Below, piece by piece: positions 15,767-23,966 of a stretch of DNA of 64,000 nucleotides. Where the stretch lies: the NCBI GenBank assembly GCA_020637445.1, contig JACJVZ010000001.1, forward strand, positions 868,001 to 932,000. Direction: 5' to 3'. A program made the translations under genes and the position numbers. The notes under the pieces were generated by a model. That model was not told the origin of the DNA, searched no databases, and saw only the letters and a program-made list of their open reading frames with translations. The stretch comes from Calditrichota bacterium. Lineage in GTDB: Bacteria; Electryoneota; RPQS01. Position 1 is the stretch's first letter. Each line of letters begins with the position of its first letter.

Positions 15767-16662
15767 GAGCACAAACAGGGAATACTCGTTTGATCCTCGT
15801 AGTACTTTTTGTACTTGCCGCAACGCTGCTAATCTACTATTTGTTTGTTCGCGGAGGATCAGTCTATACCACGGAAAACCTGCGGCAGGAGCGTGCCCAA
15901 CTCGTAAAACAGGACATTCAATTTATGGGTCGCGGAATTGACTACGCACACTACAATGTCATTGCCATTAGCGACAAAGGCGATACTGTCGTTGCTCAAT
16001 ACAGATTGCCCGCCGCCGAAAACAAGACGAAAGCCGTACTGTGGGTTTATGACGAATCCAACGCAGTTAACTTGAGCGACGCTTTGGACGACGTGACTCA
16101 AGCACAGTTTGCGGCCGTACTCGCTTTGAATATCCACGATTTCTTCTCGTACGACTCGAAGGGGAAGCCGGAAGAGTCGCGGGAGAACATCTGGAAAGGT
16201 CTCGCCAAGAGCAAACGAAGCATCGATATTTTGCTGCAGTTCCTGGGGAAGCATCACGTCAACGACACGACACAGATTTATCTCGGGGGATCCGGCGAAG
16301 CAACCACCGCCGTTCTTGCCGCTGCCGCTACTCTTCCGCAAAGGTTAGGTGGACTGGGAATAGTCAACTTAACTTCTTCCGCAAACAGCGGCGAATTGGC
16401 GAAAGCCCGTGAGTTTTCTTCGGCGGAAACGTGGACTGACCAAATTCACGTCGACCGGCTTGCTTTATTGAAGCCAGCCGGTGAAACCGAAACGGCACCT
16501 GTCTTTTCCCGCAAAATCGATCAAGTTTCGTTTGATGATTCGTTTGGCCCCAAATCAGAAGTTAGCACTATGGTTAAGTGGGTCGTTGGTGCTGACACAT
16601 CGCGAGTCAGCTTCACCGCCGATTCAACAAAAGTCCGTACAACCACCGTTACAATGAGATAA
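15763..16662 (+). CDS. Membrane-anchored protein of unknown function
   Basis: 299 residues. One N-terminal transmembrane anchor (about residues 9-28, LILVVLFVLAATLLIYYLFV) is followed by a periplasmic or cytoplasmic domain. Strand-helix alternation and YLGGSGEATTAVLAAAATLP near residue 168 resemble an alpha/beta-hydrolase nucleophile turn, but the last glycine of GxSxG is Glu and I see no clear catalytic Asp/His, so enzyme activity is doubtful. It is coupled to the cysteine desulfurase by an ATGA overlap and sits directly before mnmA; no link to sulfur transfer can be shown from sequence. Confidence 0.72.
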   Translation: MRAQTGNTRLILVVLFVLAATLLIYYLFVRGGSVYTTENLRQERAQLVKQDIQFMGRGIDYAHYNVIAISDKGDTVVAQYRLPAAENKTKAVLWVYDESNAVNLSDALDDVTQAQFAAVLALNIHDFFSYDSKGKPEESRENIWKGLAKSKRSIDILLQFLGKHHVNDTTQIYLGGSGEATTAVLAAAATLPQRLGGLGIVNLTSSANSGELAKAREFSSAETWTDQIHVDRLALLKPAGETETAPVFSRKIDQVSFDDSFGPKSEVSTMVKWVVGADTSRVSFTADSTKVRTTTVTMR

Positions 16663-16663
16663 G

Positions 16664-17815
16664 ATGTCCGTCGAATTGCCAACCATCCTCACAAACAAGA
16701 AGACAACTGTCAAGGAGACGGTAGCGATTGCAATGTCCGGCGGAGTAGATAGCTCTGTTGCGGCAGCATTATTGATGGAGCAGGGCTACGACGTGGTCGG
16801 CCTGACCATGCATTTGTGGACGGATGAAAAAGGCGAGGAAATGTCGTTGAACCGCGCGAGCGGCTGCTGCAGCATTACGATGGCGCAAGATGCACGCGCT
16901 GTAGCCGACCGCATTGGGTTCAAACATTACGTTTTGAATTTGTCCAAGGAGTTTCACGGCGCAGTGGTTGAAAACTTTGCCGGAGAATACCTGCGCGGAA
17001 GAACTCCCAATCCATGTGTACGCTGCAATACTTTCGTGAAGTGGCAAACTCTGCTTGAGCGGGCAGAACGACTCGGATGTGATTATCTTGCCACAGGGCA
17101 CTATGCGCGCGTCGAACGCAACGTTGACCGCGCAATGCTTCGACGCGCGAGTTATCCTGAAAAGGATCAGTCGTACGCTCTTTGGGGTCTGTCTCAGCGG
17201 AGTTTGGCTCACACGTTGTTTCCGCTCGGTGATTTACCAAAATCAAAGGTCCGCGAACTTGCCCGCAGCTTGGACTTGGTGACGGCAGACAAGCCCGAGA
17301 GTCAAGATATTTGTTTCGTTCCGGATAACAACTACCGCCGTTTCTTGCAGGATAATTTCCCGTCGCAATTGAAAGTTCTCGGCGGCGGCGAGTTTGTCGG
17401 TCCCGACGGTCGGTCCATGGGAAGACACGACGGGATTGCCAATTTCACGGTTGGGCAGCGCAAGGGACTTGGGTTGTCTGCAGGGCGACCGCTCTATGTT
17501 ACGCGGATTGATCCGGCGACCGACCGTGTTTTTGTCGACTACGATGAGAACTGCGCAAGTTCGCAGGCTTTCGGTCACGACACGAATTGGGTATCCATTG
17601 CCGAGCCCAAAGAACCCGTGCGCTGCGACGTGAAGATCCGCTACCGGTCGGATGCCGTGTCCGCAACCGTTACACCTCTTGCGGGCAATTGTGTGAAAAT
17701 TGAGTTTGACGAACCTGTGCGGGCCGTTACGCCCGGTCAGTCTGCGGTGTTTTATCGAGAAGATTATGTACTCGGTGGAGCCATTCTTTCGGGAACGGAA
17801 GGAGAAGAACAATGA
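16664..17815 (+). CDS. mnmA: tRNA-specific 2-thiouridylase MnmA
   Basis: 383 residues. PP-loop AMSGGVDSSVAAALL (about 24-38). The two catalytic cysteines are in TPNPCVRCN (about 119) and SQDICFVP (about 216), and YPEKDQSYALW is the tRNA-contact segment. The C-terminal half is the usual beta-barrel (FTVGQRKGLGLSAGRPLYVT). It activates U34 of Glu, Gln and Lys tRNAs with ATP and inserts sulfur taken from a cysteine desulfurase, such as the one encoded two genes upstream. It is coupled to panB by ATGA. Confidence 0.96.
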   Translation: MSVELPTILTNKKTTVKETVAIAMSGGVDSSVAAALLMEQGYDVVGLTMHLWTDEKGEEMSLNRASGCCSITMAQDARAVADRIGFKHYVLNLSKEFHGAVVENFAGEYLRGRTPNPCVRCNTFVKWQTLLERAERLGCDYLATGHYARVERNVDRAMLRRASYPEKDQSYALWGLSQRSLAHTLFPLGDLPKSKVRELARSLDLVTADKPESQDICFVPDNNYRRFLQDNFPSQLKVLGGGEFVGPDGRSMGRHDGIANFTVGQRKGLGLSAGRPLYVTRIDPATDRVFVDYDENCASSQAFGHDTNWVSIAEPKEPVRCDVKIRYRSDAVSATVTPLAGNCVKIEFDEPVRAVTPGQSAVFYREDYVLGGAILSGTEGEEQ

Positions 17816-18681
17816 GCAAAGCAGGAGCTTTTCCGCGCGTCACTGCGCCGCAAATCGTAGCGTGTAAAGCGGAGGGTCGTAAGATTGTTGGCCTAACGGC
17901 CTACGACGCCGTGTTTGCAGGTCTTGAAGAAGAAGCGGGAGTGGATTTTCTGCTCGTAGGCGACAGTGCCGGAAACGTAGTCGCCGGTCATGCCACGACT
18001 CTGCCAATGACCATGGACGCCATGTTGTTTTTGACTCGATGCGTTTCGCGCGGTACTTCTCGTGTGATGGTGGTCGCAGATATGCCGTTCGGCGCATTTC
18101 AGGTTTCCATTGAAGACACGCTGCAAAACGCGATTCGCTTCCTGAAAGAAGGCGGTGCACAAGCCGTCAAGATGGAAGGCGGAGGCTATTTGATCCCCAC
18201 GGTGAAGCGGTTGGTTGAAGCGGGCATCCCGGTCATGGGACATTTGGGGTTGACACCTCAGATGATCAATGTCTTTGGCGGCTATGGAGTCAAAGCGACC
18301 ACTGAGAAAGAAGGCAAACAGCTTCTGCTCGATGCGCTCGCGCTTGAGGAAGCGGGCTGCTTCGCGATTGTGCTTGAGAAGATTCCGGCGGCATTGGCCG
18401 AGAAAGTCTCAAAACAGCTCCGTATTCCGACCATCGGAATAGGTTCCGGAGCAAAATGCGACGGTCAGATTCTCGTGAATTATGATTTACTGGGAATCTT
18501 TGACAAGTTCAAACCGAGATTTGTTCGTCACTACATGCAGGGCGCCGACCTGATTCGCAATGCAGTGACCAGTTGGGTGAACGATGTGCGTGAAGGATCG
18601 TTTCCGGCAAAGCACGAGTCCTATGAAACACCGGAACGAACGGATAATGAGAAGCCGGTAAAACGCAGCCGAAAATCCTGA
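17812..18681 (+). CDS. panB: 3-methyl-2-oxobutanoate hydroxymethyltransferase
   Basis: 289 residues, (beta/alpha)8 barrel. Motifs are LTAYDAVFAGLEEEAGVDFL, VGDSAGNVVAGHATTLPMT (metal-binding Asp), VKMEGG, PVMGHLGLTPQ and IGIGSGAKCDGQILV. It adds a hydroxymethyl group from methylene-tetrahydrofolate to alpha-ketoisovalerate, giving ketopantoate for coenzyme A. The last 25 residues are a charged tail (KHESYETPERTDNEKPVKRS) beyond the usual end. panC follows after one base. Confidence 0.96.
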   Translation: MSKAGAFPRVTAPQIVACKAEGRKIVGLTAYDAVFAGLEEEAGVDFLLVGDSAGNVVAGHATTLPMTMDAMLFLTRCVSRGTSRVMVVADMPFGAFQVSIEDTLQNAIRFLKEGGAQAVKMEGGGYLIPTVKRLVEAGIPVMGHLGLTPQMINVFGGYGVKATTEKEGKQLLLDALALEEAGCFAIVLEKIPAALAEKVSKQLRIPTIGIGSGAKCDGQILVNYDLLGIFDKFKPRFVRHYMQGADLIRNAVTSWVNDVREGSFPAKHESYETPERTDNEKPVKRSRKS

Positions 18682-18682
18682 C

Positions 18683-19549
18683 GTGAAACTGCTTCGAACT
18701 CGCGCGGAACTCATTTCGGAACTTGAACCGCTTTGGCAGTGTGCGGCGCGCATAAGTCTTATTCCTACAATGGGTGCACTGCATGAAGGTCACCTCAACT
18801 TAGCCAGATTGTGTGGCCCGTGCGACATACGTGTCATGTCGATCTTTGTAAATCCGACGCAATTTGCACCAAACGAAGATCTTTCACGCTATCCCCGCGA
18901 TCTCGAACGCGATTTGTCCCTTTGCGAGCAAGAGGGATTAGATTTCATATATGCTCCGTCGGCAGACGAAATGTATGGCGGCGCTTCGAAAATCGAAATT
19001 GACCCGGGCATGCTTGGAAGTATTTGGGAAGGCAAGGTTAGACCTACTCACTTTCGCGGAGTCCTGACTGTTGTGGGAAAGCTCTTTCATCAGGTGAAAC
19101 CTGACGCAGCGGTCTTTGGCGAAAAGGACTTTCAGCAACTGATCTTGATTCGAGCAATGGCGGAGGCACTCGATTGGCCGGTGGCTATTATTGCGGGTCA
19201 AATCATTCGCGAACCTGACGGGTTGGCGATGTCCTCGCGGAACCGTTTTCTCAAGCATGCTGAACGAAGCCAAGCGACCGTCTTGTATCGCGCGCTACGT
19301 GCCGGCCAAGAGATCATCAAAAACGGTGAATCAAGATTAGAATTAGTCAAAAATGTGATGTCGGAAGTGGTCGCAGGAGCCCCTCAAGTTTCCGTGGACT
19401 ACCTGACAGTGGTGGACAGTAGGACCCTGAAGGAAAGTGCGATTATTGGGCCCACAGGGCGCCTCATCGGGGCCATCCGCATAGGTAGTGTCCGGTTGAT
19501 TGACAACCTCCCAGCAATTGACGCAAGTTCGGAACTTTCAACAGTCTGA
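18683..19549 (+). CDS. panC: Pantothenate synthetase
   Basis: 288 residues from GTG 18683. The nucleotidyltransferase HIGH-type motif is in IPTMGALHEGHLNLA. FVNPTQFAPNEDLSRYPRD, VFGEKDFQQLILIRAM and LAMSSRNRFL (KMSK-like) are the other active-site blocks. It joins pantoate and beta-alanine with ATP. Together with panB this gives two steps of pantothenate synthesis; panD and panE are not in the window. Confidence 0.96.
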   Translation: MKLLRTRAELISELEPLWQCAARISLIPTMGALHEGHLNLARLCGPCDIRVMSIFVNPTQFAPNEDLSRYPRDLERDLSLCEQEGLDFIYAPSADEMYGGASKIEIDPGMLGSIWEGKVRPTHFRGVLTVVGKLFHQVKPDAAVFGEKDFQQLILIRAMAEALDWPVAIIAGQIIREPDGLAMSSRNRFLKHAERSQATVLYRALRAGQEIIKNGESRLELVKNVMSEVVAGAPQVSVDYLTVVDSRTLKESAIIGPTGRLIGAIRIGSVRLIDNLPAIDASSELSTV

Positions 19550-19562
19550 AGAAGTTTTTCAA

Positions 19563-20312
19563 GTGAGTGAACACAGTTTTGCGGTTGTGATTATGGCGGC
19601 GGGGAAAGGCACGCGAATGAATAGCGACCTGCCGAAAGTTCTGCATGAAATCGCCGGAAGGCCGATGATTTTGCGTGTGCTGGAGACGGCGGAAAAACTC
19701 GGCGCCAAGCAAAAAATCGTGGTAGTCGGCCATAAACGTGAACTGGTCGAATCCTCCGTCCGGGGTGTCGCGGATGCGACAGTCGTCCAAGACCCGCCTC
19801 TGGGTACGGGACACGCCGTACTTCAAGCAGAGGAGGCCGTGTCCGCCGTATGCGATGATGTCTTGATCCTCTCCGGAGACGTACCGCTTCTTCAGGAGAC
19901 GACCCTGCGCCAACTTTTAGACTCTCACTGGGCATCTGAAAGCAACTTAACCGTACTATCGACGACCGCACCGAACCCCTTCGGTTATGGTCGAATCATC
20001 AGGGATCTTGACGGGATTTTCACTGGGATCGTTGAAGAGAAGGATGCGACCCCCGAACAAAGAAGTATAAGTGAAATAAATAGCGGTGTTTACGTGGTAA
20101 ATAGGGAGGACTTGTTTGAGGCCCTCCACAAAGTGACGCCAAACAATGCCAAGGGCGAGTACTACCTGACCGACATTGTTCGAATCATGGCAAACGCTGG
20201 CAAGGACACTCAGGCCGTAAATTGCGCGGATTTCTCAGAGCTTCAGGGCATCAATACCGCCGAAGAACTTGCGCTCGCTGAGGCAGCTTGGTTAGCCCGG
20301 CGGACGGCCTGA
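19563..20312 (+). CDS. GlmU-like N-acetylglucosamine-1-phosphate uridylyltransferase, single domain
   Basis: 249 residues from GTG 19563, with GAAGAAG upstream. The nucleotide-binding signature is VVIMAAGKGTRMNSDLPKVL. PPLGTGHAVLQAE, LSGDVPLL, YGRIIRD, EINSGVYV and NAKGEYYLTDI all match the N-terminal half of GlmU. The left-handed beta-helix acetyltransferase half (about 200 residues) is missing: the protein ends after LAEAAWLARRTA. It should make UDP-GlcNAc from GlcNAc-1-phosphate; the acetylation step must be done by another protein. No degraded second half is visible downstream. Confidence 0.86.
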   Translation: MSEHSFAVVIMAAGKGTRMNSDLPKVLHEIAGRPMILRVLETAEKLGAKQKIVVVGHKRELVESSVRGVADATVVQDPPLGTGHAVLQAEEAVSAVCDDVLILSGDVPLLQETTLRQLLDSHWASESNLTVLSTTAPNPFGYGRIIRDLDGIFTGIVEEKDATPEQRSISEINSGVYVVNREDLFEALHKVTPNNAKGEYYLTDIVRIMANAGKDTQAVNCADFSELQGINTAEELALAEAAWLARRTA

Positions 20313-20316
20313 GATA

Positions 20317-20345
20317 TTGATTATTATGATGTTTGTGCATATCTT
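20317..20345 (+). promoter_or_regulatory. Candidate promoter of the 20377 gene
   Basis: TTGATT (20317-20322) and TATCTT (20340-20345), 17 bases apart, just after the GlmU-like stop. The transcript would start near 20352 and have a 25-base leader. Confidence 0.5.
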
Positions 20346-20376
20346 ACCTAATCTTGGGAAGAAGTTGGAGAGACCT

Positions 20377-20883
20377 ATGAGGTCACTTGTTTCTTGGGTG
20401 GTTTTGGCGGCAATGCTTTGCGCGATCCCGACGATGGCGCAATTTAGAAGTCAGCCGACCAGCGGACAAACGTCCGAGTACCTTCGTGATCATCAGCAGA
20501 ACATCGGACTAAGCTCAGTCCGTGGTTTGCTTGATCCGTCACGCATGCACATGTCGCATCAAGTGAGCTTTGGATATGCGAACGGCGGCGGAACAAGTGT
20601 TTCACGCGGGCTGTACCTCAACCGAATTGATTATCAACTCTTGAAACCGCTGTTTTTGACGACTCATTTGGGTTATCAATTTCAGCCCAGCGGACCGGCG
20701 GAGTGGAATCCCGCGAATACGGGCAATGATTTCGTCGGCGGTGCCGATCTGACGTGGGTGCCTTCGAACAATTCGATTTTTCGATTGTCCGTATACAAAG
20801 GAATGAGTCCATACCGCAGTTGGGGGAGTCCGTTTTATGGCGGATACGATTACTCGCCGTGGGCATTTCCGGGAAGGCCGTGA
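20377..20883 (+). CDS. Exported protein of unknown function
   Basis: 168 residues from ATG 20377, chosen because GGAG lies six bases upstream and it gives a standard signal peptide (MRSLVSWVVLAAMLCAIPTM, cut near AQF). The mature part has barrel-like strands (HQVSFGYANGGGTSVSRG, LTTHLGYQFQPSG, DLTWVPSNNSIFRLSVYKGM) but is short, and ends in a Gly/Tyr/Pro-rich segment. Probably a small periplasmic or outer-membrane protein. Family not recognised. It is a single-gene unit between a promoter and a terminator. Confidence 0.78.
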   Translation: MRSLVSWVVLAAMLCAIPTMAQFRSQPTSGQTSEYLRDHQQNIGLSSVRGLLDPSRMHMSHQVSFGYANGGGTSVSRGLYLNRIDYQLLKPLFLTTHLGYQFQPSGPAEWNPANTGNDFVGGADLTWVPSNNSIFRLSVYKGMSPYRSWGSPFYGGYDYSPWAFPGRP

Positions 20884-20953
20884 GTTGAGCCCGAAGATAT
20901 CCGCACAAGCCGCTCTCTCAATTTGCCCGCCGCATCGGTTGGCCACATTAAGC

Positions 20954-20987
20954 GACCGAGAGTCCTAAGTTCTCGGTCATTTTTTTG
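20954..20987 (+). terminator. Intrinsic terminator after the 20377 gene
   Basis: GACCGAGA (20954-20961) pairs with TCTCGGTC (20971-20978), 9-base loop, followed by ATTTTTTTG. It ends four bases before the GTG of the next gene, so that gene depends on readthrough or an undetected promoter. Confidence 0.85.
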
Positions 20988-20991
20988 AACG

Positions 20992-21654
20992 GTGTCCAAG
21001 CGCTTTTATCCGACTCAAGATTTCGCACACGCAAAAAAAACGCGCAAATTTCCACGCTGGCCGTGGTACGGATTTGCCGCGCTGCTTTTGGTTGCGGCTT
21101 TTTGGATTTCGAGCGGAAGTGACTGGACTGGTGAGTCGAGTCCGCGCGTCAGACCGGTGCGAGAAACCATCGCTTCGACGGAAACAAGTTCTCAACTTGC
21201 AAGCATTCAGCCTGCCGACACGGGAGAGTACGACTTGTCGGTGTCTGTAGATTCAATTCTGGCTGCAAATGCGGATACTGTTTCGCCGGACACTATTCAC
21301 GAGGAAGTTCCCGCTTCTCAGAAAGAAATCAAGAAGAAGGTAGCTGCCGCAAAACTGCCGTCAGTTACACTTTTCAACGGCTGTGGTGTCAAAGGAGTAG
21401 GGAAGAGGGCCAAGGCGGCACTTGAGAAAATGGGATTTGACATCGTCGAGGTTCGCAACGCGCGCAGCTTTGAATATGCCAAGAGTGAAGTCTTGGACCG
21501 ACGGGAAAGCAGAGCCTACGGAAAAGTGTTGGCGGATTCGTTGGGAATTCCCGTAGATCTTGCGGCGTGGGACACGACTCGCAGCGACAAAAACGCGGAC
21601 GTATCTTTGATTGTCGGCGCGGACTATAGAAAGCTAAAATGGAAACTTCAGTAA
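20992..21654 (+). CDS. LytR C-terminal-domain membrane protein
   Basis: 220 residues from GTG 20992. A cytoplasmic basic stretch (KKTRKFPRWPWYG) leads into one transmembrane helix (about 27-42). A Ser/Thr/Asp-rich linker follows, then a LytR_C-type domain from about residue 124: VTLFNGCGVKGVGKRAKAAL, EKMGFDIVEVRNARSF and ADVSLIVGADYRKL. The domain is usually found after LytR-CpsA-Psr catalytic domains or alone on membrane anchors; its function is unknown. Here the catalytic part is absent. The start lies immediately downstream of a terminator and no good ribosome binding site is visible. Confidence 0.78.
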   Translation: MSKRFYPTQDFAHAKKTRKFPRWPWYGFAALLLVAAFWISSGSDWTGESSPRVRPVRETIASTETSSQLASIQPADTGEYDLSVSVDSILAANADTVSPDTIHEEVPASQKEIKKKVAAAKLPSVTLFNGCGVKGVGKRAKAALEKMGFDIVEVRNARSFEYAKSEVLDRRESRAYGKVLADSLGIPVDLAAWDTTRSDKNADVSLIVGADYRKLKWKLQ

Positions 21655-21673
21655 ATAACGACGGAGCAGTCGT

Positions 21674-22288
21674 CTGAGCACGGTTCGTCCTTTTGATTTG
21701 GCCAAATATGCAGCTTTGGCCGCACTTGAAAAAAAAGCCGAGCAAATTCGGATACTCGATCTGACTAAGCTCGATACGGTGACCGATTACTTTGTGATTT
21801 GCACCGGAGAAGTAAACCAGCAAGTAAGAGCGATCGCTTCGCACATCGAAAAGAGCGCCCGCTCTGAACTTGGTGAGCGCCCGATTCATACCGAAGGCTA
21901 CGATTCGTTGAACTGGGTATTAATCGATTTCGTCGACGTTGTGGTGCATGTTTTTCGTCCGGTGTCACGAGAGTATTACAGGCTTGAAGACCTGTGGAGT
22001 GACGCCGACGTGATTGATCTCACGGACGACGGAGAGTTTGTTGTGTCTTCGGTTAAGGGGAAGGCTCCTAAAAAAGCTGTGAAGAAAACCGTTAAGAAGG
22101 CAGTCAAGAAGAAGTCAGCAGCGAAAAAGACTTCAGGCAAGAAAACGGTCAAGAAGAGCGCAAAGAAAGCCAAAAAGAAAGCGCCGGGCACGTCGGTCAG
22201 TAGAACCCGTCCGAAGAAGACTGTCAAGAAGACAGCGAAGAAGACGGCGAAAACTCCGGCCAAGAAAAGCAAGGCGAAGAAGGCTTGA
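21674..22288 (+). CDS. rsfS: Ribosomal silencing factor RsfS with histone-like lysine-rich tail
   Basis: 204 residues if begun at CTG 21674, 196 from TTG 21698. Residues about 18-115 form the RsfS/Iojap domain (RILDLTKLDTVTDYFVICTG, HTEGYDSLNWVLIDFVDVVV, YYRLEDLW), which binds ribosomal protein L14 and blocks subunit joining during starvation. I prefer CTG because GGAG (21663-21666) lies seven bases upstream and it restores the helix expected before the domain; TTG 21698 has no ribosome binding site. The last roughly 80 residues are almost only Lys, Ala, Thr and Val (PKKAVKKTVKKAVKKKSAA and similar), like bacterial histone H1-type tails, and absent from standard RsfS. Confidence 0.88.
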   Translation: MSTVRPFDLAKYAALAALEKKAEQIRILDLTKLDTVTDYFVICTGEVNQQVRAIASHIEKSARSELGERPIHTEGYDSLNWVLIDFVDVVVHVFRPVSREYYRLEDLWSDADVIDLTDDGEFVVSSVKGKAPKKAVKKTVKKAVKKKSAAKKTSGKKTVKKSAKKAKKKAPGTSVSRTRPKKTVKKTAKKTAKTPAKKSKAKKA

Positions 22289-23964
22289 AACGCGCGCATT
22301 TGCATGTAGCCTCTGCGGTCACGGATGCGTTGGCGCGACTTGGTGTAGAATCTCCCGCGGTGACAATTGAAAAACCGCGCGACAGCACGCACGGCGATGT
22401 TGCGACCAATGCCGCGCTTGTTTACGCCAAACAACTGAAGAAGCCGCCGCGGCAAATTGCCGACGCAATTGTGGCCGAAGCGAAGTTGGACGAGACTCTC
22501 GTGAAGTGTGAAGGGGTCGCCGGGCCGGGGTTCATAAATTTTCGCTTTGCGGACGCATACTTGCAATCGATTGCGGCGCTTGCTCTGAACAATAGCCAGA
22601 CATTCGGCACGACGAGCGACTTGGGAGACCAAAAACTCTTGATCGAGTTTGTCTCGGCCAATCCAACCGGGCCGTTAAATGTCGTGAGCGCTCGTGCGGC
22701 GGCAGTGGGCGACAGCCTGACCAGAATCTACCGTTCGCTGGGAGCCTCTTGCGACGCCGAATTCTATGTCAACGATGCCGGCAATCAAGTGGAATTGCTC
22801 GGACAATCTGTGTTTGCAAGACTTCTCACGTTGCTCGGATATCCGACCGACATTCCCGACGGCGGATATCACGGTGACTATATTTTGCGAATAGCGAAGG
22901 AGTACGGTGAAAAAGCTGACCGCAATGACTTAGAGAAGCTGCTTGAACCCATCAAAGACGGGAAACAAGCGAACATCTTCGGTGCAGAAGTCGTAAAAGA
23001 GCTTGGCAAACTCGCCGTCGAAAAACACATTGGAATGCAAAAAAAATCCCTCGAGGGGTTTCGCGTTTCGATGGACCGTTGGTTTCGTGAAAGTTCTCTT
23101 CGTGAATCGGAAGCTGAATGGGAAGCCTATCGCGCATTGGAAGCCCGCGGAACGATCTTTGAAAAAGACGGGGCAAAATTTGTCCGTACGTCAGAGTTTG
23201 GCGACGGTCAAGATTGGGTCGTGGTTACGTCACAAGGCAAACCGACTTACTTTTTGCCGGACATTGCTTATCACTGGGACAAGTTTCGCCGCGGTTACGA
23301 TAATATCATCGATATTCTCGGACCGGATCATCATGCTTACATAACGAAGATGGCCGCCGCGATGTCAGCCTTGGGAGAAGACCCGAAGCGTCTCGAAATC
23401 ATGCTTTTGCAGCACATCAATTTGCTGCGCGACGGTGAGCCCGTGAAAATGTCTAAACGTGCCGGGCAAATAATCGAGATGGACGAATTGGTGGAAGAAG
23501 TCGGTGTCGACGCTGCACGCTATTTTTTCTTGTTGCGACGCACTTCAACGCCGCTGGACTTCGACATAGAGCTTGCGAAACGCCAATCGGACGACAATCC
23601 TGTTTTCTACGTGCAATACGCACACGCTCGCATCGAATCAATTTTCCGGCGGGGAGAACTGCAGGCACCGAATACGCCGTCTCATCTCGATCTGCTCACT
23701 CATCCAGAAGAGCTGACGCTATTGCGCAGACTGCGCGAACTGAGTGACGTGTTGCTTGAATGCGCGAATGCGCGTGATCCGCACGCGCTCACAAATTGGC
23801 TGCGCGAAGTCGCGGCGCAGTTCCATCGATTTTATCATCATTGCCGGGTGTTGACGACGCCCGACGAATTGCAAACGGCGCGACTTTGTCTATGTCGTGC
23901 CACTCAAATTGCTTTGCAGCGCGGGCTTTCCGTCTGCGGAGTATCAGCACCCACGGAGATGTAA
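22285..23964 (+). CDS. argS: Arginyl-tRNA synthetase with altered HIGH motif
   Basis: 559 residues from TTG 22285, overlapping the rsfS stop (TTGA). An N-terminal Add-1-type domain is followed by the Rossmann core with LLIEFVSANPTGPLNVVSAR (about 118-137). KMSKRAG is near residue 390, and a DALR anticodon-binding domain ends the protein (ARIESIFRRG onward). The position of HIGH, normally LHVGHARGA, reads LNVVSARAA, so both histidines are replaced by Asn132 and Ser135. Length, KMSKR and the rest of the core are intact, and no other argS is in the window. It should still charge tRNA-Arg, perhaps as a clade-specific variant. Confidence 0.93.
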   Translation: MKRAHLHVASAVTDALARLGVESPAVTIEKPRDSTHGDVATNAALVYAKQLKKPPRQIADAIVAEAKLDETLVKCEGVAGPGFINFRFADAYLQSIAALALNNSQTFGTTSDLGDQKLLIEFVSANPTGPLNVVSARAAAVGDSLTRIYRSLGASCDAEFYVNDAGNQVELLGQSVFARLLTLLGYPTDIPDGGYHGDYILRIAKEYGEKADRNDLEKLLEPIKDGKQANIFGAEVVKELGKLAVEKHIGMQKKSLEGFRVSMDRWFRESSLRESEAEWEAYRALEARGTIFEKDGAKFVRTSEFGDGQDWVVVTSQGKPTYFLPDIAYHWDKFRRGYDNIIDILGPDHHAYITKMAAAMSALGEDPKRLEIMLLQHINLLRDGEPVKMSKRAGQIIEMDELVEEVGVDAARYFFLLRRTSTPLDFDIELAKRQSDDNPVFYVQYAHARIESIFRRGELQAPNTPSHLDLLTHPEELTLLRRLRELSDVLLECANARDPHALTNWLREVAAQFHRFYHHCRVLTTPDELQTARLCLCRATQIALQRGLSVCGVSAPTEM

Positions 23965-23966
23965 TC

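Noticed and set aside
16250..16340. Serine hydrolase active site in the 15763 protein
   Set aside because: The turn reads GGSGE, lacking the final glycine, and no catalytic Asp/His could be placed.
21976..22632. 218-codon open frame on the minus strand opposite rsfS/argS
   Set aside because: It is the antisense of the lysine-rich tail, giving a Phe/Leu/Ala-rich stretch that looks like a membrane protein only because AAG codons reverse to CTT.
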